From positions 310,001 to 374,000 of the forward strand of contig JAUYRP010000021.1 in the NCBI GenBank assembly GCA_030696695.1: a stretch of 64,000 nucleotides of DNA. Reading direction: 5' to 3'. A program made the position numbers and the translations under genes. The notes beneath the pieces were generated by a model, which saw nothing but the letters and a program-made list of their open reading frames with translations, did not search any database and was not told the origin of the DNA. This document shows, one piece after another, positions 7,957 through 17,103 of the stretch; the stretch's first letter is position 1; every line of letters starts with the position of its first letter. This DNA comes from Methylophilus sp. (GTDB lineage Bacteria > Pseudomonadota > Gammaproteobacteria > Burkholderiales > Methylophilaceae).

Positions 7957-8841
7957 TTGCGCGCATTTTTAACCCAACCACTTTTTATCTCAATCGTTGC
8001 CATGGCTGCTTTCACCTCCGCATCCTTACAGGCCGAAGTGTTACCTGTAGCTGAATTGATTGTTAAGATCCCTTTAATAAAAAAACCGACCACCCGCCCG
8101 ATGACAGTGGCATATGTACCTATTCATCAAAATTACTATGTTGCGGATGGAGGCTTAGCGCCGATGGGGTCAGAGTTTGAAGCGCCAATTTCCAAGTCAG
8201 AAATTCATGCTTATTCCAAAGACGGCAAGTACATTAATTCTGCAAAACCTGGGTACGACAATCGTTCCATTTACTTTAATCCCAATACGAACAACCTAGA
8301 AACGGTGACTTACAACATTTCTAGCGGCGCTGGCTTTTCTCCCAACACCGGCATTTACTCCATCGATATTTCAGAAACGGGAGAGGTACTAAACACGTCT
8401 GGCGAGGTCATCCAATTTAATCCCGCCTTTGGCGATGCCGCCACCATGCCCAGTTACGATGCTGAAAATCAGCGCTACTTTGCCAAACAAGAGCGAAGCA
8501 ACCAGGTGTTCATTATCGATCCTAAAAACCGTGAAAAAGTTGGCGAAATAAACTTGGATTTTAAAACACCGAATGTATTGCATGACGACATTAGCGACCA
8601 TTTTATTGCGTATACTGGCATTAAAGGCAATGAACTCGTATTGTTAGATGTAGATCATAAGGCTGTGTTGGTATACGACTTAACAGGAAAATTTGTAGCG
8701 AAAAGTGAGTTGCCTAAAGACATGAAGTTACGTGCACAAAACCACTACAACGGTACAGGTTATGCGAATGACTTGCTATTTGTATACCATGAAACCGAGG
8801 GTGAGTATGGTACGTACTGTGGGTTTAAAGTTGTCAAATAA
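7957..8841 (+). CDS. Exported protein of unknown function, propeller-like
   Basis: 294 residues starting at a TTG, chosen because AAGGAT lies 7-8 bases upstream and the frame then opens with a proper signal peptide (cleavage near residue 26, after ASLQA). The next in-frame ATG would cut the signal peptide in half. The mature part has repeated short segments such as EIHAYSKDGKYI, TGIYSIDISETGEVL, QVFIIDPKNREKVGEI and AVLVYDLTGKFV, each pairing a strand with a turn. That pattern resembles YVTN/NHL-type beta-propeller blades. I do not recognise the family. It is probably periplasmic and monocistronic, with a terminator following. Confidence 0.7.
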   Translation: MRAFLTQPLFISIVAMAAFTSASLQAEVLPVAELIVKIPLIKKPTTRPMTVAYVPIHQNYYVADGGLAPMGSEFEAPISKSEIHAYSKDGKYINSAKPGYDNRSIYFNPNTNNLETVTYNISSGAGFSPNTGIYSIDISETGEVLNTSGEVIQFNPAFGDAATMPSYDAENQRYFAKQERSNQVFIIDPKNREKVGEINLDFKTPNVLHDDISDHFIAYTGIKGNELVLLDVDHKAVLVYDLTGKFVAKSELPKDMKLRAQNHYNGTGYANDLLFVYHETEGEYGTYCGFKVVK

Positions 8842-8877
8842 GCCCTTCTTAAGCAAGCCATTCTAGATAACACCAAT

Positions 8878-8907
8878 AAAAAAACCGCATATATATGCGG
8901 TTTTTTT
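8878..8907. terminator. Bidirectional intrinsic terminator
   Basis: AAAAAAACCGCAT (8878-8890) pairs perfectly with ATGCGGTTTTTTT (8895-8907) around an ATAT loop. It serves the exported-protein gene on plus and the DUF1097 gene on minus. Confidence 0.9.
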
Positions 8908-8951
8908 ATGTGATGCGCAATTCTCAACATTGCTGCATCATGCTGCCATCA

Positions 8952-9455
8952 CTATTTACCAATCGCACCCGCTAGCTTGCCAGATGCAAGGCCAAATACT
9001 GCGCCAATCACGGTTGAAATAATGACCAGTATCACCGGATTCGTTGCATCCATTGCCGTTACACTCGCCGCGGTTCCTGCCGTAAGCGCAAGCCCTGCCG
9101 TAGCTGCATACCCATACACATTGGCTGGCACCACAGACAATAAATTACAGCCAGCCACAATCACCAAAAGGAATACTGTCACAGCAATAATGACAGGCAC
9201 TGCTAATACGCCTAAGCCGTCCAACATGCCAGAACTCACCAAATATAATGCAAGCCCCGCAATCACTGCGCCGTATACCATCCCTGCAATCGTTTTTTGC
9301 AATGCTGCGGTATCGCCTCCCGTATGAAAAAAACAACCCCATGCAATAAATCCCACCCACACTAGCGCTACGCTAGCCAATGGATTAAATGCTAAAAATG
9401 CCCAAACGCCCCCTAAAACCGCGATACTTACTGCCAATGCTGTTAACTTCGACAT
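8952..9455 (-). CDS. DUF1097 family inner membrane protein
   Basis: 167 residues, almost entirely hydrophobic, with about five to six helices. Features such as LVWVGFIAWGCFFHTGG near residue 35-45 and glycine/alanine-rich helices match DUF1097 proteins (the family of E. coli YcdZ). The molecular function is unknown. It stands alone on minus, with a GGGAGA ribosome binding site seven bases before the start. Confidence 0.75.
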   Translation of the reverse strand: MSKLTALAVSIAVLGGVWAFLAFNPLASVALVWVGFIAWGCFFHTGGDTAALQKTIAGMVYGAVIAGLALYLVSSGMLDGLGVLAVPVIIAVTVFLLVIVAGCNLLSVVPANVYGYAATAGLALTAGTAASVTAMDATNPVILVIISTVIGAVFGLASGKLAGAIGK

Positions 9456-9667
9456 ACTGTTCTCCCTGTGTTTTGGTCTTGCTCATTTTTAAAAAAGTCT
9501 TCTAGGTTAAAAAGTTGATTCAAGTGCATCGCGCGAAAAAAATCACGTTAACGGTGCACAATAGACCAACTGAAACGGAGTCTAGTCTCATTTTGGTGCA
9601 TGATGCAAGTTTTTTTAAAGTTGAGCGCCCTGATGTAGGGCAAAATGGAAACGGCTAGAAAGTAGAT

Positions 9668-10261
9668 TTAACGCGATGCGGTAACGTAATCCCAGTGCTT
9701 ACGCCAAGTATTGACTACCAAGTTAGGATATTTGGGCTTACCAAGGCTACCGTTATAGCGCCCAAGCGCACGGTAATAATTACCTCGCTCTATATCCAAA
9801 TAATGTCTCAAGATTGTGCAGCCATAACGCAAATTCAGGCGCATATCGAAAAGATTGTGGTCATGACTACCGATACTGCGCACCCAAAACGGCATCACTT
9901 GCATATAGCCACGCGCACCCACACTCGATACTGCGTATTTTTTAAAACCACTTTCTACTTGGATAAGCCCCAGCACCACTTGCGGATCCAGCCCCGCGCG
10001 GGTTGCTTCATAATGGACTGACTTTAAAAAGTCTTTTCGGTAAGTTTCATCAGGGATACGTTTTTGTAACCTGACTGACATTTGTTCGAGCCAAGCCTCA
10101 CCTTCAGCAGGATTATCAAACATGAGTTGTGGTGCAGCCAAATCACTGATGGATTTTTGCATAAGCGCTTTCACGCTATTGGATAGCGGCTCCTCTCGCT
10201 GACCACCTGCAAAACAAGTGGTAGCGAGACCCATTAAGATAATGAAAAGAGTTTTGTGCAT
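9668..10261 (-). CDS. Lytic transglycosylase, SLT domain
   Basis: 197 residues with a signal peptide (cleavage near TCFAG, residue 18). The SLT domain covers about 80-190: the catalytic glutamate is in VESGF, followed by GYMQVMPFW, NLFDMRLNLRYGC and ALGRYNGS, the standard family 1 lysozyme-like motifs. The enzyme cleaves peptidoglycan to 1,6-anhydromuropeptides in the periplasm. The gene starts nine bases after proS and is probably co-transcribed with it, an arrangement seen in other betaproteobacteria. Confidence 0.92.
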   Translation of the reverse strand: MHKTLFIILMGLATTCFAGGQREEPLSNSVKALMQKSISDLAAPQLMFDNPAEGEAWLEQMSVRLQKRIPDETYRKDFLKSVHYEATRAGLDPQVVLGLIQVESGFKKYAVSSVGARGYMQVMPFWVRSIGSHDHNLFDMRLNLRYGCTILRHYLDIERGNYYRALGRYNGSLGKPKYPNLVVNTWRKHWDYVTASR

Positions 10262-10270
10262 TTCTTTAAT

Positions 10271-11995
10271 TTATAGTGCTGTTAGCACCTGCTGTATAAA
10301 TGTTAACGCTTCTGATAATGCCAATGTTTGTGCGTCAGGCGATTTACGTGATTTGTATTCAACCTTACCTTCGGCAAGCCCTCGATCACCTATCACGATA
10401 CGATGTGGGATACCCATTAAATCGCTTTCAGCAAACATTACGCCCGGACGTTCGTTTCTGTCATCTAACAATACATCAATACCTTTAGCTTTTAAATCGG
10501 CATATAGTTGGAATGCTGCTGTTTTCACTTGTTCACTTTTATCCATGCCAATCGGACAAATGACCACTTCAAACGGTGCCATGCTAAGCGGAAAAATAAT
10601 ACCTTTGTCATCATTCCCCTGCTCAATCGCAGCACCTACGATACGTGACACACCAATACCATAACAGCCCATTTCCATGATTTTCGATTGGCCATTTTCA
10701 TCCAGATAAGTCGCATTCATGGCTTCGGCATACTTGGTACGAAGTTGGAAGATATGCCCGACTTCAATACCACGACAAAGCGACAATGTTCCTTTACCAT
10801 CTGGGCTCACATCACCAGCAATTACGTTACGAATATCGGCCACCACACTTGGTTCTGGTAAATCACGAGCAAAATTCACACCAGCCAAGTGAAATTTGGG
10901 TTTATTGGCGCCACAAATAAAGTCGCTCATGGCGGCAACGCTAGTATCTGCAATGATATGCACGTTTTCACCAACATGCACAGGCCCGATAAATCCAGGT
11001 GGGCAATTCAAGTTGGCGCGAATTTCTTCTTCCGTGGCCAGCCTAAAATCGGCCATACCTGACAATTTTGTCAGTTTTACTTCATTCAACATATGGTCGC
11101 CACGCAGCAAGGCAAGGTAGAATTTCTCTTGTGCCTCTGATTTCACCATCAGCGCCACTGCTTTTACCGTACGCTCAATACCCACACCCAATAGTTTGGC
11201 CACATCTTCGCAAGCCGTTTGTTTAGGCGTATCCACTTCACGCATCGTCTCCGCTGCTGGGGCGCGCTGAGTCGTGGTCACTGCTTCTGCTAACTCAACG
11301 TTTGCCGCGTAATCGGATTGCTCACAGTACGCTAAGGCATCTTCACCACTCTCTGCCAATACGTGAAATTCTTGTGAGCCGTCGCCACCAATCGCACCAG
11401 AGTCTGCTTTGACTGCACGGAACTTCAAGCCAAGTCGCGTGAATACGTTGCTGTAAGCTTGGTGCATTTCGTTGTAGGTTTTTTCTAGACACTCGTAGCT
11501 GGTATGAAATGAATAGGCGTCCTTCATCAAGAACTCTCGCGCGCGCATGACGCCAAAACGTGGGCGAATTTCATCACGGAACTTGGTTTGAATTTGATAA
11601 AAATTCAATGGCAATTGCTTGTAACTATTGATTTCTTTGCGCGCAATGTCGGTAATCACTTCTTCGTGCGTTGGACCAAAGCAAAAATCACGCGCGTGCC
11701 GATCTTGAATTTTAAGCATTTGCGGACCAAACACTGCCCAGCGGCCAGTTTCTTCCCATAACTCTTTAGGTTGCACCGCAGGCATCAGTAATTCCAACGC
11801 ACCCGCTTTATTCATTTCGTCGCGCACAATATTTTCGACTTTACGCAATACACGCAAACCTAGCGGCATCCAGTTATACAAACCACTACCTAGTTTTTTG
11901 ATTAGACCAGCGCGTACCATCAGTTTGTGGCTGATCAGTTCAGCATCGGCGGGGGCTTCTTTTTGGGTGGCAATAAAAAATTGTGAGGCGCGCAT
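10271..11995 (-). CDS. proS: Prolyl-tRNA synthetase
   Basis: 574 residues, the long bacterial form. It starts [20 protein letters not shown]. Class II motif 1 lies around [15 protein letters not shown], motif 2 around [21 protein letters not shown] and motif 3 near [12 protein letters not shown] YbaK-like editing domain that removes mischarged alanine is inserted at about residues 225-390. It makes Pro-tRNA(Pro) in the cytoplasm. The lytic transglycosylase gene follows closely on the same strand. Confidence 0.97.
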   Translation of the reverse strand: MRASQFFIATQKEAPADAELISHKLMVRAGLIKKLGSGLYNWMPLGLRVLRKVENIVRDEMNKAGALELLMPAVQPKELWEETGRWAVFGPQMLKIQDRHARDFCFGPTHEEVITDIARKEINSYKQLPLNFYQIQTKFRDEIRPRFGVMRAREFLMKDAYSFHTSYECLEKTYNEMHQAYSNVFTRLGLKFRAVKADSGAIGGDGSQEFHVLAESGEDALAYCEQSDYAANVELAEAVTTTQRAPAAETMREVDTPKQTACEDVAKLLGVGIERTVKAVALMVKSEAQEKFYLALLRGDHMLNEVKLTKLSGMADFRLATEEEIRANLNCPPGFIGPVHVGENVHIIADTSVAAMSDFICGANKPKFHLAGVNFARDLPEPSVVADIRNVIAGDVSPDGKGTLSLCRGIEVGHIFQLRTKYAEAMNATYLDENGQSKIMEMGCYGIGVSRIVGAAIEQGNDDKGIIFPLSMAPFEVVICPIGMDKSEQVKTAAFQLYADLKAKGIDVLLDDRNERPGVMFAESDLMGIPHRIVIGDRGLAEGKVEYKSRKSPDAQTLALSEALTFIQQVLTAL

Positions 11996-12081
11996 AGCGT
12001 GTATAGCCTTTAGTCATGCAAATTTAGAAAGGATGAATTTTATAGGTAAACCAAGGTTTCGTCAGCATACGAAGCTTGGAC

Positions 12082-12705
12082 CTATCGAGAAACTGGACTA
12101 CCCTCTGGAATATAACCATCTTTCCACACTTCAAACGGGACTATCATCGCTGGTTGTCCGTTATCAAAAAACCAGCTATCTACAGCATAACGTGCTTGTG
12201 TATCTAATTGCCGTATCACAGCAGTGGTATGCGGCCAACCTGAAAAGAAAAAATGACGCGTACGCGTATCTTCTACCACATGAAATTTGACCAATCCAGC
12301 TTGCACCAGCAGACGCATATAGGTCGTTGTATTAATGGCTTCATCGTTGCAATCTTGCTGCCCAGAGTAATGTGAATTTTTAAAAGTACCCGCTTTGTCG
12401 TTGCTGGTACCGATTTTCTTACCGATTATGGCTTCAAACCTGGCAATCGCTTTAGCAATCAGCATGCGTTCTGCTATTGCATCCACAGGCATGGGAGAAA
12501 ATAAACGGTTAATCTGATCCCATTCTGCATGCGTAAGGCTGGTTAGACTTGGCTTGGCACACCCTCCACCCTGACAAACCTCTAAAGCATCCAATTGAGG
12601 CGTGGTACGGAAAATACGATTGATGTCGGCCATGTCTGCTAATACAGGTACACAGCTTAGGCATAACCAAAGCTTACATAACCACAGGCTGATTCGGGAT
12701 TTCAT
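12082..12705 (-). CDS. Exported protein with possible Cys-His-Asp catalytic triad
   Basis: 207 residues from the ATG at 12705, which gives a signal peptide (cleavage near VLADM, residue 23) and overlaps the upstream TPM gene by 32 bases. The domain contains C119 in QQDCNDEAINTTTY, H159 in WPHTTAVI and D176 in AVDSWFFDNG. That Cys, then His, then Asp order, with aromatic residues around, is how transglutaminase-like and related thiol enzymes look. I do not recognise a named family, so the enzymatic role is inferred. It is the last gene of the lemA/TPM cluster and is probably periplasmic. Confidence 0.65.
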   Translation of the reverse strand: MKSRISLWLCKLWLCLSCVPVLADMADINRIFRTTPQLDALEVCQGGGCAKPSLTSLTHAEWDQINRLFSPMPVDAIAERMLIAKAIARFEAIIGKKIGTSNDKAGTFKNSHYSGQQDCNDEAINTTTYMRLLVQAGLVKFHVVEDTRTRHFFFSGWPHTTAVIRQLDTQARYAVDSWFFDNGQPAMIVPFEVWKDGYIPEGSPVSR

Positions 12706-13183
12706 TGCGCTTAGTGCCTTGTGGTGGAAAGTGTTGGCTAAGGACTGCGCCAATGGCTTCAATGCCTTCCAGTACACCCACTTCAAATGCACCTTCTCTA
12801 AAACGTAATTCCATAGCGTGGCAAATCGCTTCCCAACCCGCATCACCCACAAAACGGTGGATGCCCCTATCTGCCACTATCTCTACGTCATGGTCTGCCA
12901 ATAGCAAATAAATCAGCACCCCATTGTTATGTTCTGTATCCCAAATATTGAGTTGCCCAAATAGCTCAATGGCGCGCTTTCTCGGTGTTTTCCCATACAG
13001 AATCTCCATGGGCTCTAGACCCGCCTCTACTACAAAGCGGATTTCACCCGCATGCAATTTTTCACTAGCAGAGATAGCGTGCTCGATATTTGTGAGCGCC
13101 TGTTGTGTGAAATAGCGTCTCACCCAATATGCAGAGCTAAATAAATGTCTAAAAAAGCGAATCACTGGATGCTGTTTTTTCAT
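12674..13183 (-). CDS. TPM domain protein, C-terminal member of the pair
   Basis: 169 residues from the ATG at 13183, one base after the previous stop. The TPM (TLP18.3/Psb32/MOLO-1) fold is indicated by the middle segment: NIWDTEHNNGVLIYLLLADHD followed by VEIVADRGIH and a GWEAICHAMELRFREG helix. There is no signal peptide, and a moderately hydrophobic stretch lies near residue 15-25. The protein is thought to work with the larger TPM protein upstream. The function of the family in bacteria is unsettled; some members are linked to membrane protein turnover. Confidence 0.85.
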   Translation of the reverse strand: MKKQHPVIRFFRHLFSSAYWVRRYFTQQALTNIEHAISASEKLHAGEIRFVVEAGLEPMEILYGKTPRKRAIELFGQLNIWDTEHNNGVLIYLLLADHDVEIVADRGIHRFVGDAGWEAICHAMELRFREGAFEVGVLEGIEAIGAVLSQHFPPQGTKRNEIPNQPVVM

Positions 13184-13184
13184 A

Positions 13185-14099
13185 TTACCAATCTCCGGAG
13201 GCACCGCCGCCGCCGAAGCCGCCTCCACTGCCAGTAAAGATATCACGACCACCTAAACCACCACCGCCGTAGCCACCATATCCTCCTAGGCCACCACCTC
13301 GGCTACCGCCCATGGCTAAGGTAAACACAAAGGCTGCCAATACGACTAGGACAACTGTCACTATCGCCCCGCCTAGTATCCAAACCAGAACGCCTAGGGC
13401 GCCACCATTCAGCGCACTGCCAAAAAATGTGCCGAACACACCGCGTAGCAACATGCCGCTAAAAATCGCCACAAACATCAACATCGGTAGCCACTCAAAA
13501 AATGCGTTGCTACTTGTTTTAGCTGGCTTGGGTGCTGGTAAAGCTTCACCTGAAATGAGCGCCATTAAATGGTCAGCGGATGCATTGAGTCCGCCAGCAA
13601 AATCACCCTGACGGAATTGGGGTGCCATCACATCACTCACAATCCGTTTTGCGATGGCATCAGGTATCGCACCCTCCAGACCATAGCCAACCTCGATACG
13701 CATTTTTCGGTCATTTTTTGCAACTACGACAATCACCCCATCGTCTTCTTTTTCGCGCCCTATTTTCCATGCTTCTGCCACACGCAAACTGTATTGCGCA
13801 ATATCCTCTGGCTGGGTGGTGGGAACAATGAGCACAGCAATCTGGCTGCCTTTTTCTTGCGCAAAACTGCCGAGCTTTTGTGCGAGCACTTGCTGCTCTG
13901 CAGCGGATAAGGTGTTGGTTAAATCTGTGACTGGTGAGCTGAGTGTTGGAATTACTTGCAAACCAGCATCTGTCGTTGCAGCCGATACAGATGTGGCACA
14001 GAGCAATATCACCACAGCTAGCCAAGCTTGAACAAACAAAGCGGCCACTCGGATCGCGCGAGTGACCATTTGCAGGGGATTGGCGATTATCATTTGCAT
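13185..14099 (-). CDS. YgcG-type TPM domain membrane protein
   Basis: 304 residues: a signal peptide (about 1-40, long), a TPM domain (about 50-185, with GSQIAVLIVPTTQPEDIAQY and GVIVVVAKNDRKMRIEVGYG), two membrane helices (about 205-255) and a glycine-rich tail ending GGGFGGGGASGDW. The Gly tail with FGGGG-A-GDW is a hallmark of YgcG-like proteins. It lies 39 bases after lemA and one base before the second TPM gene, the usual lemA-ygcG cluster. A more internal start near residue 2-10 is possible. Confidence 0.9.
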   Translation of the reverse strand: MQMIIANPLQMVTRAIRVAALFVQAWLAVVILLCATSVSAATTDAGLQVIPTLSSPVTDLTNTLSAAEQQVLAQKLGSFAQEKGSQIAVLIVPTTQPEDIAQYSLRVAEAWKIGREKEDDGVIVVVAKNDRKMRIEVGYGLEGAIPDAIAKRIVSDVMAPQFRQGDFAGGLNASADHLMALISGEALPAPKPAKTSSNAFFEWLPMLMFVAIFSGMLLRGVFGTFFGSALNGGALGVLVWILGGAIVTVVLVVLAAFVFTLAMGGSRGGGLGGYGGYGGGGLGGRDIFTGSGGGFGGGGASGDW

Positions 14100-14138
14100 G
14101 AGAATGCCGATTTAGTTAATACCAATTGCTAAAGACAA

Positions 14139-14738
14139 CTATTTCGACCCACCAAAATCCACTTTAGGAGGTGTTGAAATCGCCTTTTCATTTTCCACAG
14201 TAAATGATGGTTTTGGCTGATAGTCGAACATCATCGCAGTGAGGTTATTCGGGAAACTGCGCACGGCAATGTTATAAGCTTTCACCGATTCAATATAACG
14301 ATTACGTGCCACTGTCACTCGGTTTTCGGTGCCCTCTAATTGTGCCTGCAAATCTCTAAAGCCTTGGTCTGCTTTTAGGTTTGGGTAGTTCTCCGCCACC
14401 GCCATCAAGCGAGACAAGGCGCTGGTCAATTGACCTTGTGCCGCTTGAAACTTCGCAAATGCCTCAGGGTCATTCAGCACTTCGGGGGTGATTTGCATGC
14501 TACCTACTCTTGAGCGCGCATCCGCCACATCAGTGAGCACTTCTTTTTCATGCGCGGCGTAGCCTTTAACCGTTTCTACCAAGTTTGGCACTAAATCCGC
14601 ACGACGCTGATATTGGTTTAATACTTCTGACCAACTCGCTTTGGCTTCTTCATCCAACGTTTGGAATGTATTGTAACCACAGCCTGATAACGCAAGCACT
14701 AACAGCAACGGTACCCATTTCATGAATAAATTACGCAT
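14139..14738 (-). CDS. LemA family lipoprotein
   Basis: 199 residues. A lipobox LALSGC at about residue 16-21 predicts a lipoprotein. The rest is the long helical LemA domain: ASWSEVLNQYQRRADLVPNL, VETVKGYAAHEKEVL, RLMAVAENYPNLKA and the C-terminal VARNRYIESVKAYN with FPNNL. LemA proteins usually pair with TPM/YgcG proteins, as here. Their function is unknown. It is the first gene of a four-gene envelope cluster. The internal ATG at residue 6 would also give a normal signal. Confidence 0.93.
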   Translation of the reverse strand: MRNLFMKWVPLLLVLALSGCGYNTFQTLDEEAKASWSEVLNQYQRRADLVPNLVETVKGYAAHEKEVLTDVADARSRVGSMQITPEVLNDPEAFAKFQAAQGQLTSALSRLMAVAENYPNLKADQGFRDLQAQLEGTENRVTVARNRYIESVKAYNIAVRSFPNNLTAMMFDYQPKPSFTVENEKAISTPPKVDFGGSK

Positions 14739-14838
14739 GTTTCACTCCTCATAGATTCAATTTATTGTTTAACTTAATAATGGTGCTCAATCTGCAAAAT
14801 TCAAGCGACCACAGCAGATACTTTAACGTCTAAACTTT

Positions 14839-15423
14839 TTATGCAAATGCCTTGGCAGCACACATGGTGTGCCAAGCCTCACGTTTGAGCGATGGATTTT
14901 CCATCAATTGTGTTGGGTGGTGCACAACCCAACAGTGACTCTCTGCATACGTATACGGCTGTTCTTTTGTGTCTTCAAACATCAGTGCTTTGCCCAGAAC
15001 AGCATGAGCTGCGTCCAGTCCAAATATCAACATGTGTGCTGGCTGATATCGCGCCAATCCTTCTAGCTTGTGTATCAATTGATATTCCGTAGACAATAGT
15101 TGCATAGCCCTGACCATATTGTGCAGAAGTGCGAGCGCCTCCTGATCAGTCGCCACATCTAATGGACAATACAACAACCATGTGACAGCCACTTTTGCCT
15201 CAACTACTGGCTCGATAATCGTATCCTGAGTCACAGGCAATGTGACTTCTGTTGTAGGCATGCTAGTTGCCTCTTCCAGCACACTCTGGGTAACCGCCAA
15301 CACTTCAGCGGGATGCGTATCGGTCGATGAGGATACGGCTTGCGCAGCTTTAAAGGATGGATGCAATGTCCAGACTGGCAATAGCTCCAACTCTCGTAAT
15401 ATGTCCTCACGCGTCATTGTCAT
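14839..15423 (-). CDS. HolD-like / degenerate family-4 uracil-DNA glycosylase-like protein
   Basis: 194 residues starting in a 4-base overlap with rimI. The N-terminus (ILRELELLPVWTLHP) recalls the start of family-4 uracil-DNA glycosylases and of the E. coli clamp-loader psi subunit HolD. The C-terminus has HHPTQLMENPSLKREAW (168-184), like the HP-x-LLR-P-x-K-R-x-AW tail of family-4 enzymes and the ANPTARAALWQQIC end of HolD. The catalytic GEAPG segment and the four Fe-S cysteines of active enzymes are absent; residues 25-75 are a low-complexity T/V/E-rich linker. E. coli also has holD next to rimI, so a psi-like role is plausible. Similarity is judged from memory. Confidence 0.6.
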   Translation of the reverse strand: MTMTREDILRELELLPVWTLHPSFKAAQAVSSSTDTHPAEVLAVTQSVLEEATSMPTTEVTLPVTQDTIIEPVVEAKVAVTWLLYCPLDVATDQEALALLHNMVRAMQLLSTEYQLIHKLEGLARYQPAHMLIFGLDAAHAVLGKALMFEDTKEQPYTYAESHCWVVHHPTQLMENPSLKREAWHTMCAAKAFA

Positions 15424-15881
15424 AAAGCAAGCCCCATTAATATCGCATCCTCCCTGCCCTGATGCGCTGGGTAATATCCTTTACGAACAGCCATCTCACA
15501 AAATCCCAGCTGCTCATATAAAAGGATGGCCACTGTATTGCTGGTACGTACCTCTAAAAACATATGCGCAGCATGGTGACGTTTTGCCATTTCAAGCATA
15601 TGCTCCAATAAATATCTGCCTAAGCCTTGTTTTTGATGCGATTTCGCCACACTGATGTTTAACAAATGCGCTTCGTCCAGCACCATCATCATCAAAGCAT
15701 AACCAATAATATTGTTATGTTGTAGCAATACCCAAGCACTGTAGCCTGAGTTCAGCGAATCACTAAAATTTCCGCGCGTCCATGGGTGTGAGTAGATAGT
15801 AGGCTCAATTGCCATTACCGTATCTAAATCCTCCATTTGCATGGGGCGCAACGCAAGCGCTTGTTTGAGTACGGCACTCAT
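15420..15881 (-). CDS. rimI: Ribosomal protein S18-alanine N-acetyltransferase
   Basis: 153 residues, a compact GNAT acetyltransferase. The acetyl-CoA binding loop is visible as SVAKSHQKQGLGRYLLEHML (about 75-94). MFLEVRTSNTVAILLYEQLGF is the second GNAT signature. RimI acetylates the N-terminal alanine of ribosomal protein S18. It overlaps tsaB and the next gene by four bases each, so translation is probably coupled. The tsaB-rimI order is standard. Confidence 0.93.
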   Translation of the reverse strand: MSAVLKQALALRPMQMEDLDTVMAIEPTIYSHPWTRGNFSDSLNSGYSAWVLLQHNNIIGYALMMMVLDEAHLLNISVAKSHQKQGLGRYLLEHMLEMAKRHHAAHMFLEVRTSNTVAILLYEQLGFCEMAVRKGYYPAHQGREDAILMGLAL

Positions 15882-16567
15882 AAACGTAAACCCTGCGTGC
15901 GCTCTTGTGTCGTTAATGCCACACGATTCCGAATATAAATAGGGGCGACTTCGTGCGCTGCTTGTGTTAACCCAGCCTTAAACAATGGTTGTGCCAATGC
16001 CAACACTGCCTGTGCCGTTGGCGTAACCTGAGGCAAAATCGTCTTTAATTGCGATGCATACTTTGATTGCAATATAGGCTCATACGCAGCCCAGCCACTG
16101 CCAGCGCCCACCCAGCCGTCGCCATCCAATGCAGGCGCTAGCTCAGGTTTGCACACAATCGCCGGGCTGATGGTTTGCCAAATGGCATCATTAAGTGCGT
16201 AAGCAGCAAAGTAAATCTCACCCATACGCGCATCTTGGCACACAATCACTTTGTCGTGACCACTGGCTTGTGCCACTGCCATCAAGGTATGTACCGCGAC
16301 CACTGGTAAATTGGCACCAAAAGCCAAACCTTGTGCAACACCACAAGCAATGCGTACGCCGGTAAATGCACCAGGGCCTGCACCAAACGCGATGCCATCA
16401 AGATCAGCTAACTTTATACTACCCTGCTCAAGTAAGCGCTCAATTTCGGGCAAAATACGCTGTGAAGAAGTCGCACCTGCCTCTGCATTAAATGACCATA
16501 AGCGTTCGTCTACCTGTAATGCGATAGATAAAAATTCGGTGGAGGTATCAAAAGCCAGTAAATTCAT
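15878..16567 (-). CDS. tsaB: tRNA threonylcarbamoyladenosine biosynthesis protein TsaB
   Basis: 229 residues. It starts MNLLAFDTSTEFLSIAL and has DGIAFGAGPGAFTGVRI followed by GVAQGLAFG, typical of the TsaB branch of the ASKHA fold. TsaB dimerises with TsaD and supports formation of t6A at position 37 of ANN-reading tRNAs. It overlaps rimI by four bases and starts 41 bases after arfB on the same strand. Confidence 0.95.
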   Translation of the reverse strand: MNLLAFDTSTEFLSIALQVDERLWSFNAEAGATSSQRILPEIERLLEQGSIKLADLDGIAFGAGPGAFTGVRIACGVAQGLAFGANLPVVAVHTLMAVAQASGHDKVIVCQDARMGEIYFAAYALNDAIWQTISPAIVCKPELAPALDGDGWVGAGSGWAAYEPILQSKYASQLKTILPQVTPTAQAVLALAQPLFKAGLTQAAHEVAPIYIRNRVALTTQERTQGLRL

Positions 16568-16608
16568 TGCGTAATAGCTGAAAAGAGAGATGTTTATGAT
16601 GCGAAAAA

Positions 16609-17025
16609 TTATTCGCCCATTTTGCCATAATCTATGCGCCCACGTCCCTGCTTGATTTCACCGCGCTTTAATTTTCCTTCCATTCTGCGACGCTTTGAGG
16701 CCAGAGTTGGGCGTGTCGCATAACGTGGCGGCGCAACTTGATTGGCGGCATTCACTATCTCATGTAAGCGCTTAATCGCATCTTTTTTGTTGGCCTCTTG
16801 CGTACGGTATTGCTGCGCTTTAAGAATCAATACGCCTTCATCAGTAATTCGACTGTCTTTGCTATTGAGTAAGCGCGCTTTCAACCAATCACTCAGCGAA
16901 GAAGCATGAATATCGAAACGCAAATGAATCGCACTGGAAACTTTATTGACGTTTTGTCCGCCCGCACCTTGTGCACGGATGGCAGTTAACATGAACTCTG
17001 TTTCAGGAATGGCAACTGGTGGCAT
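16609..17025 (-). CDS. arfB: Alternative ribosome-rescue factor B (peptidyl-tRNA hydrolase)
   Basis: 138 residues. The class I release factor GGQ motif is in RAQGAGGQNVNKVSSA (about 14-29), and there is no codon-recognition domain. The C-terminal tail is very basic (LASKRRRMEGKLKRGEIKQG), as needed to enter the empty mRNA channel. ArfB/YaeJ frees ribosomes stalled on truncated mRNA. It is the first gene of the arfB-tsaB-rimI run. Confidence 0.95.
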   Translation of the reverse strand: MPPVAIPETEFMLTAIRAQGAGGQNVNKVSSAIHLRFDIHASSLSDWLKARLLNSKDSRITDEGVLILKAQQYRTQEANKKDAIKRLHEIVNAANQVAPPRYATRPTLASKRRRMEGKLKRGEIKQGRGRIDYGKMGE

Positions 17026-17103
17026 TATTTAATAAAAAAATAAAACTGTATTTTGACAGGAAACCTATCTATATTAATAAAGCTTTTATTCAAACAAAAA
17101 ATC

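Noticed and set aside
9590-9625. GTGCATGATGCAAG followed by a T run, looking like a terminator on plus
   Set aside because: The stem is only about five bases with a one-base loop and there is no plus-strand gene before it.
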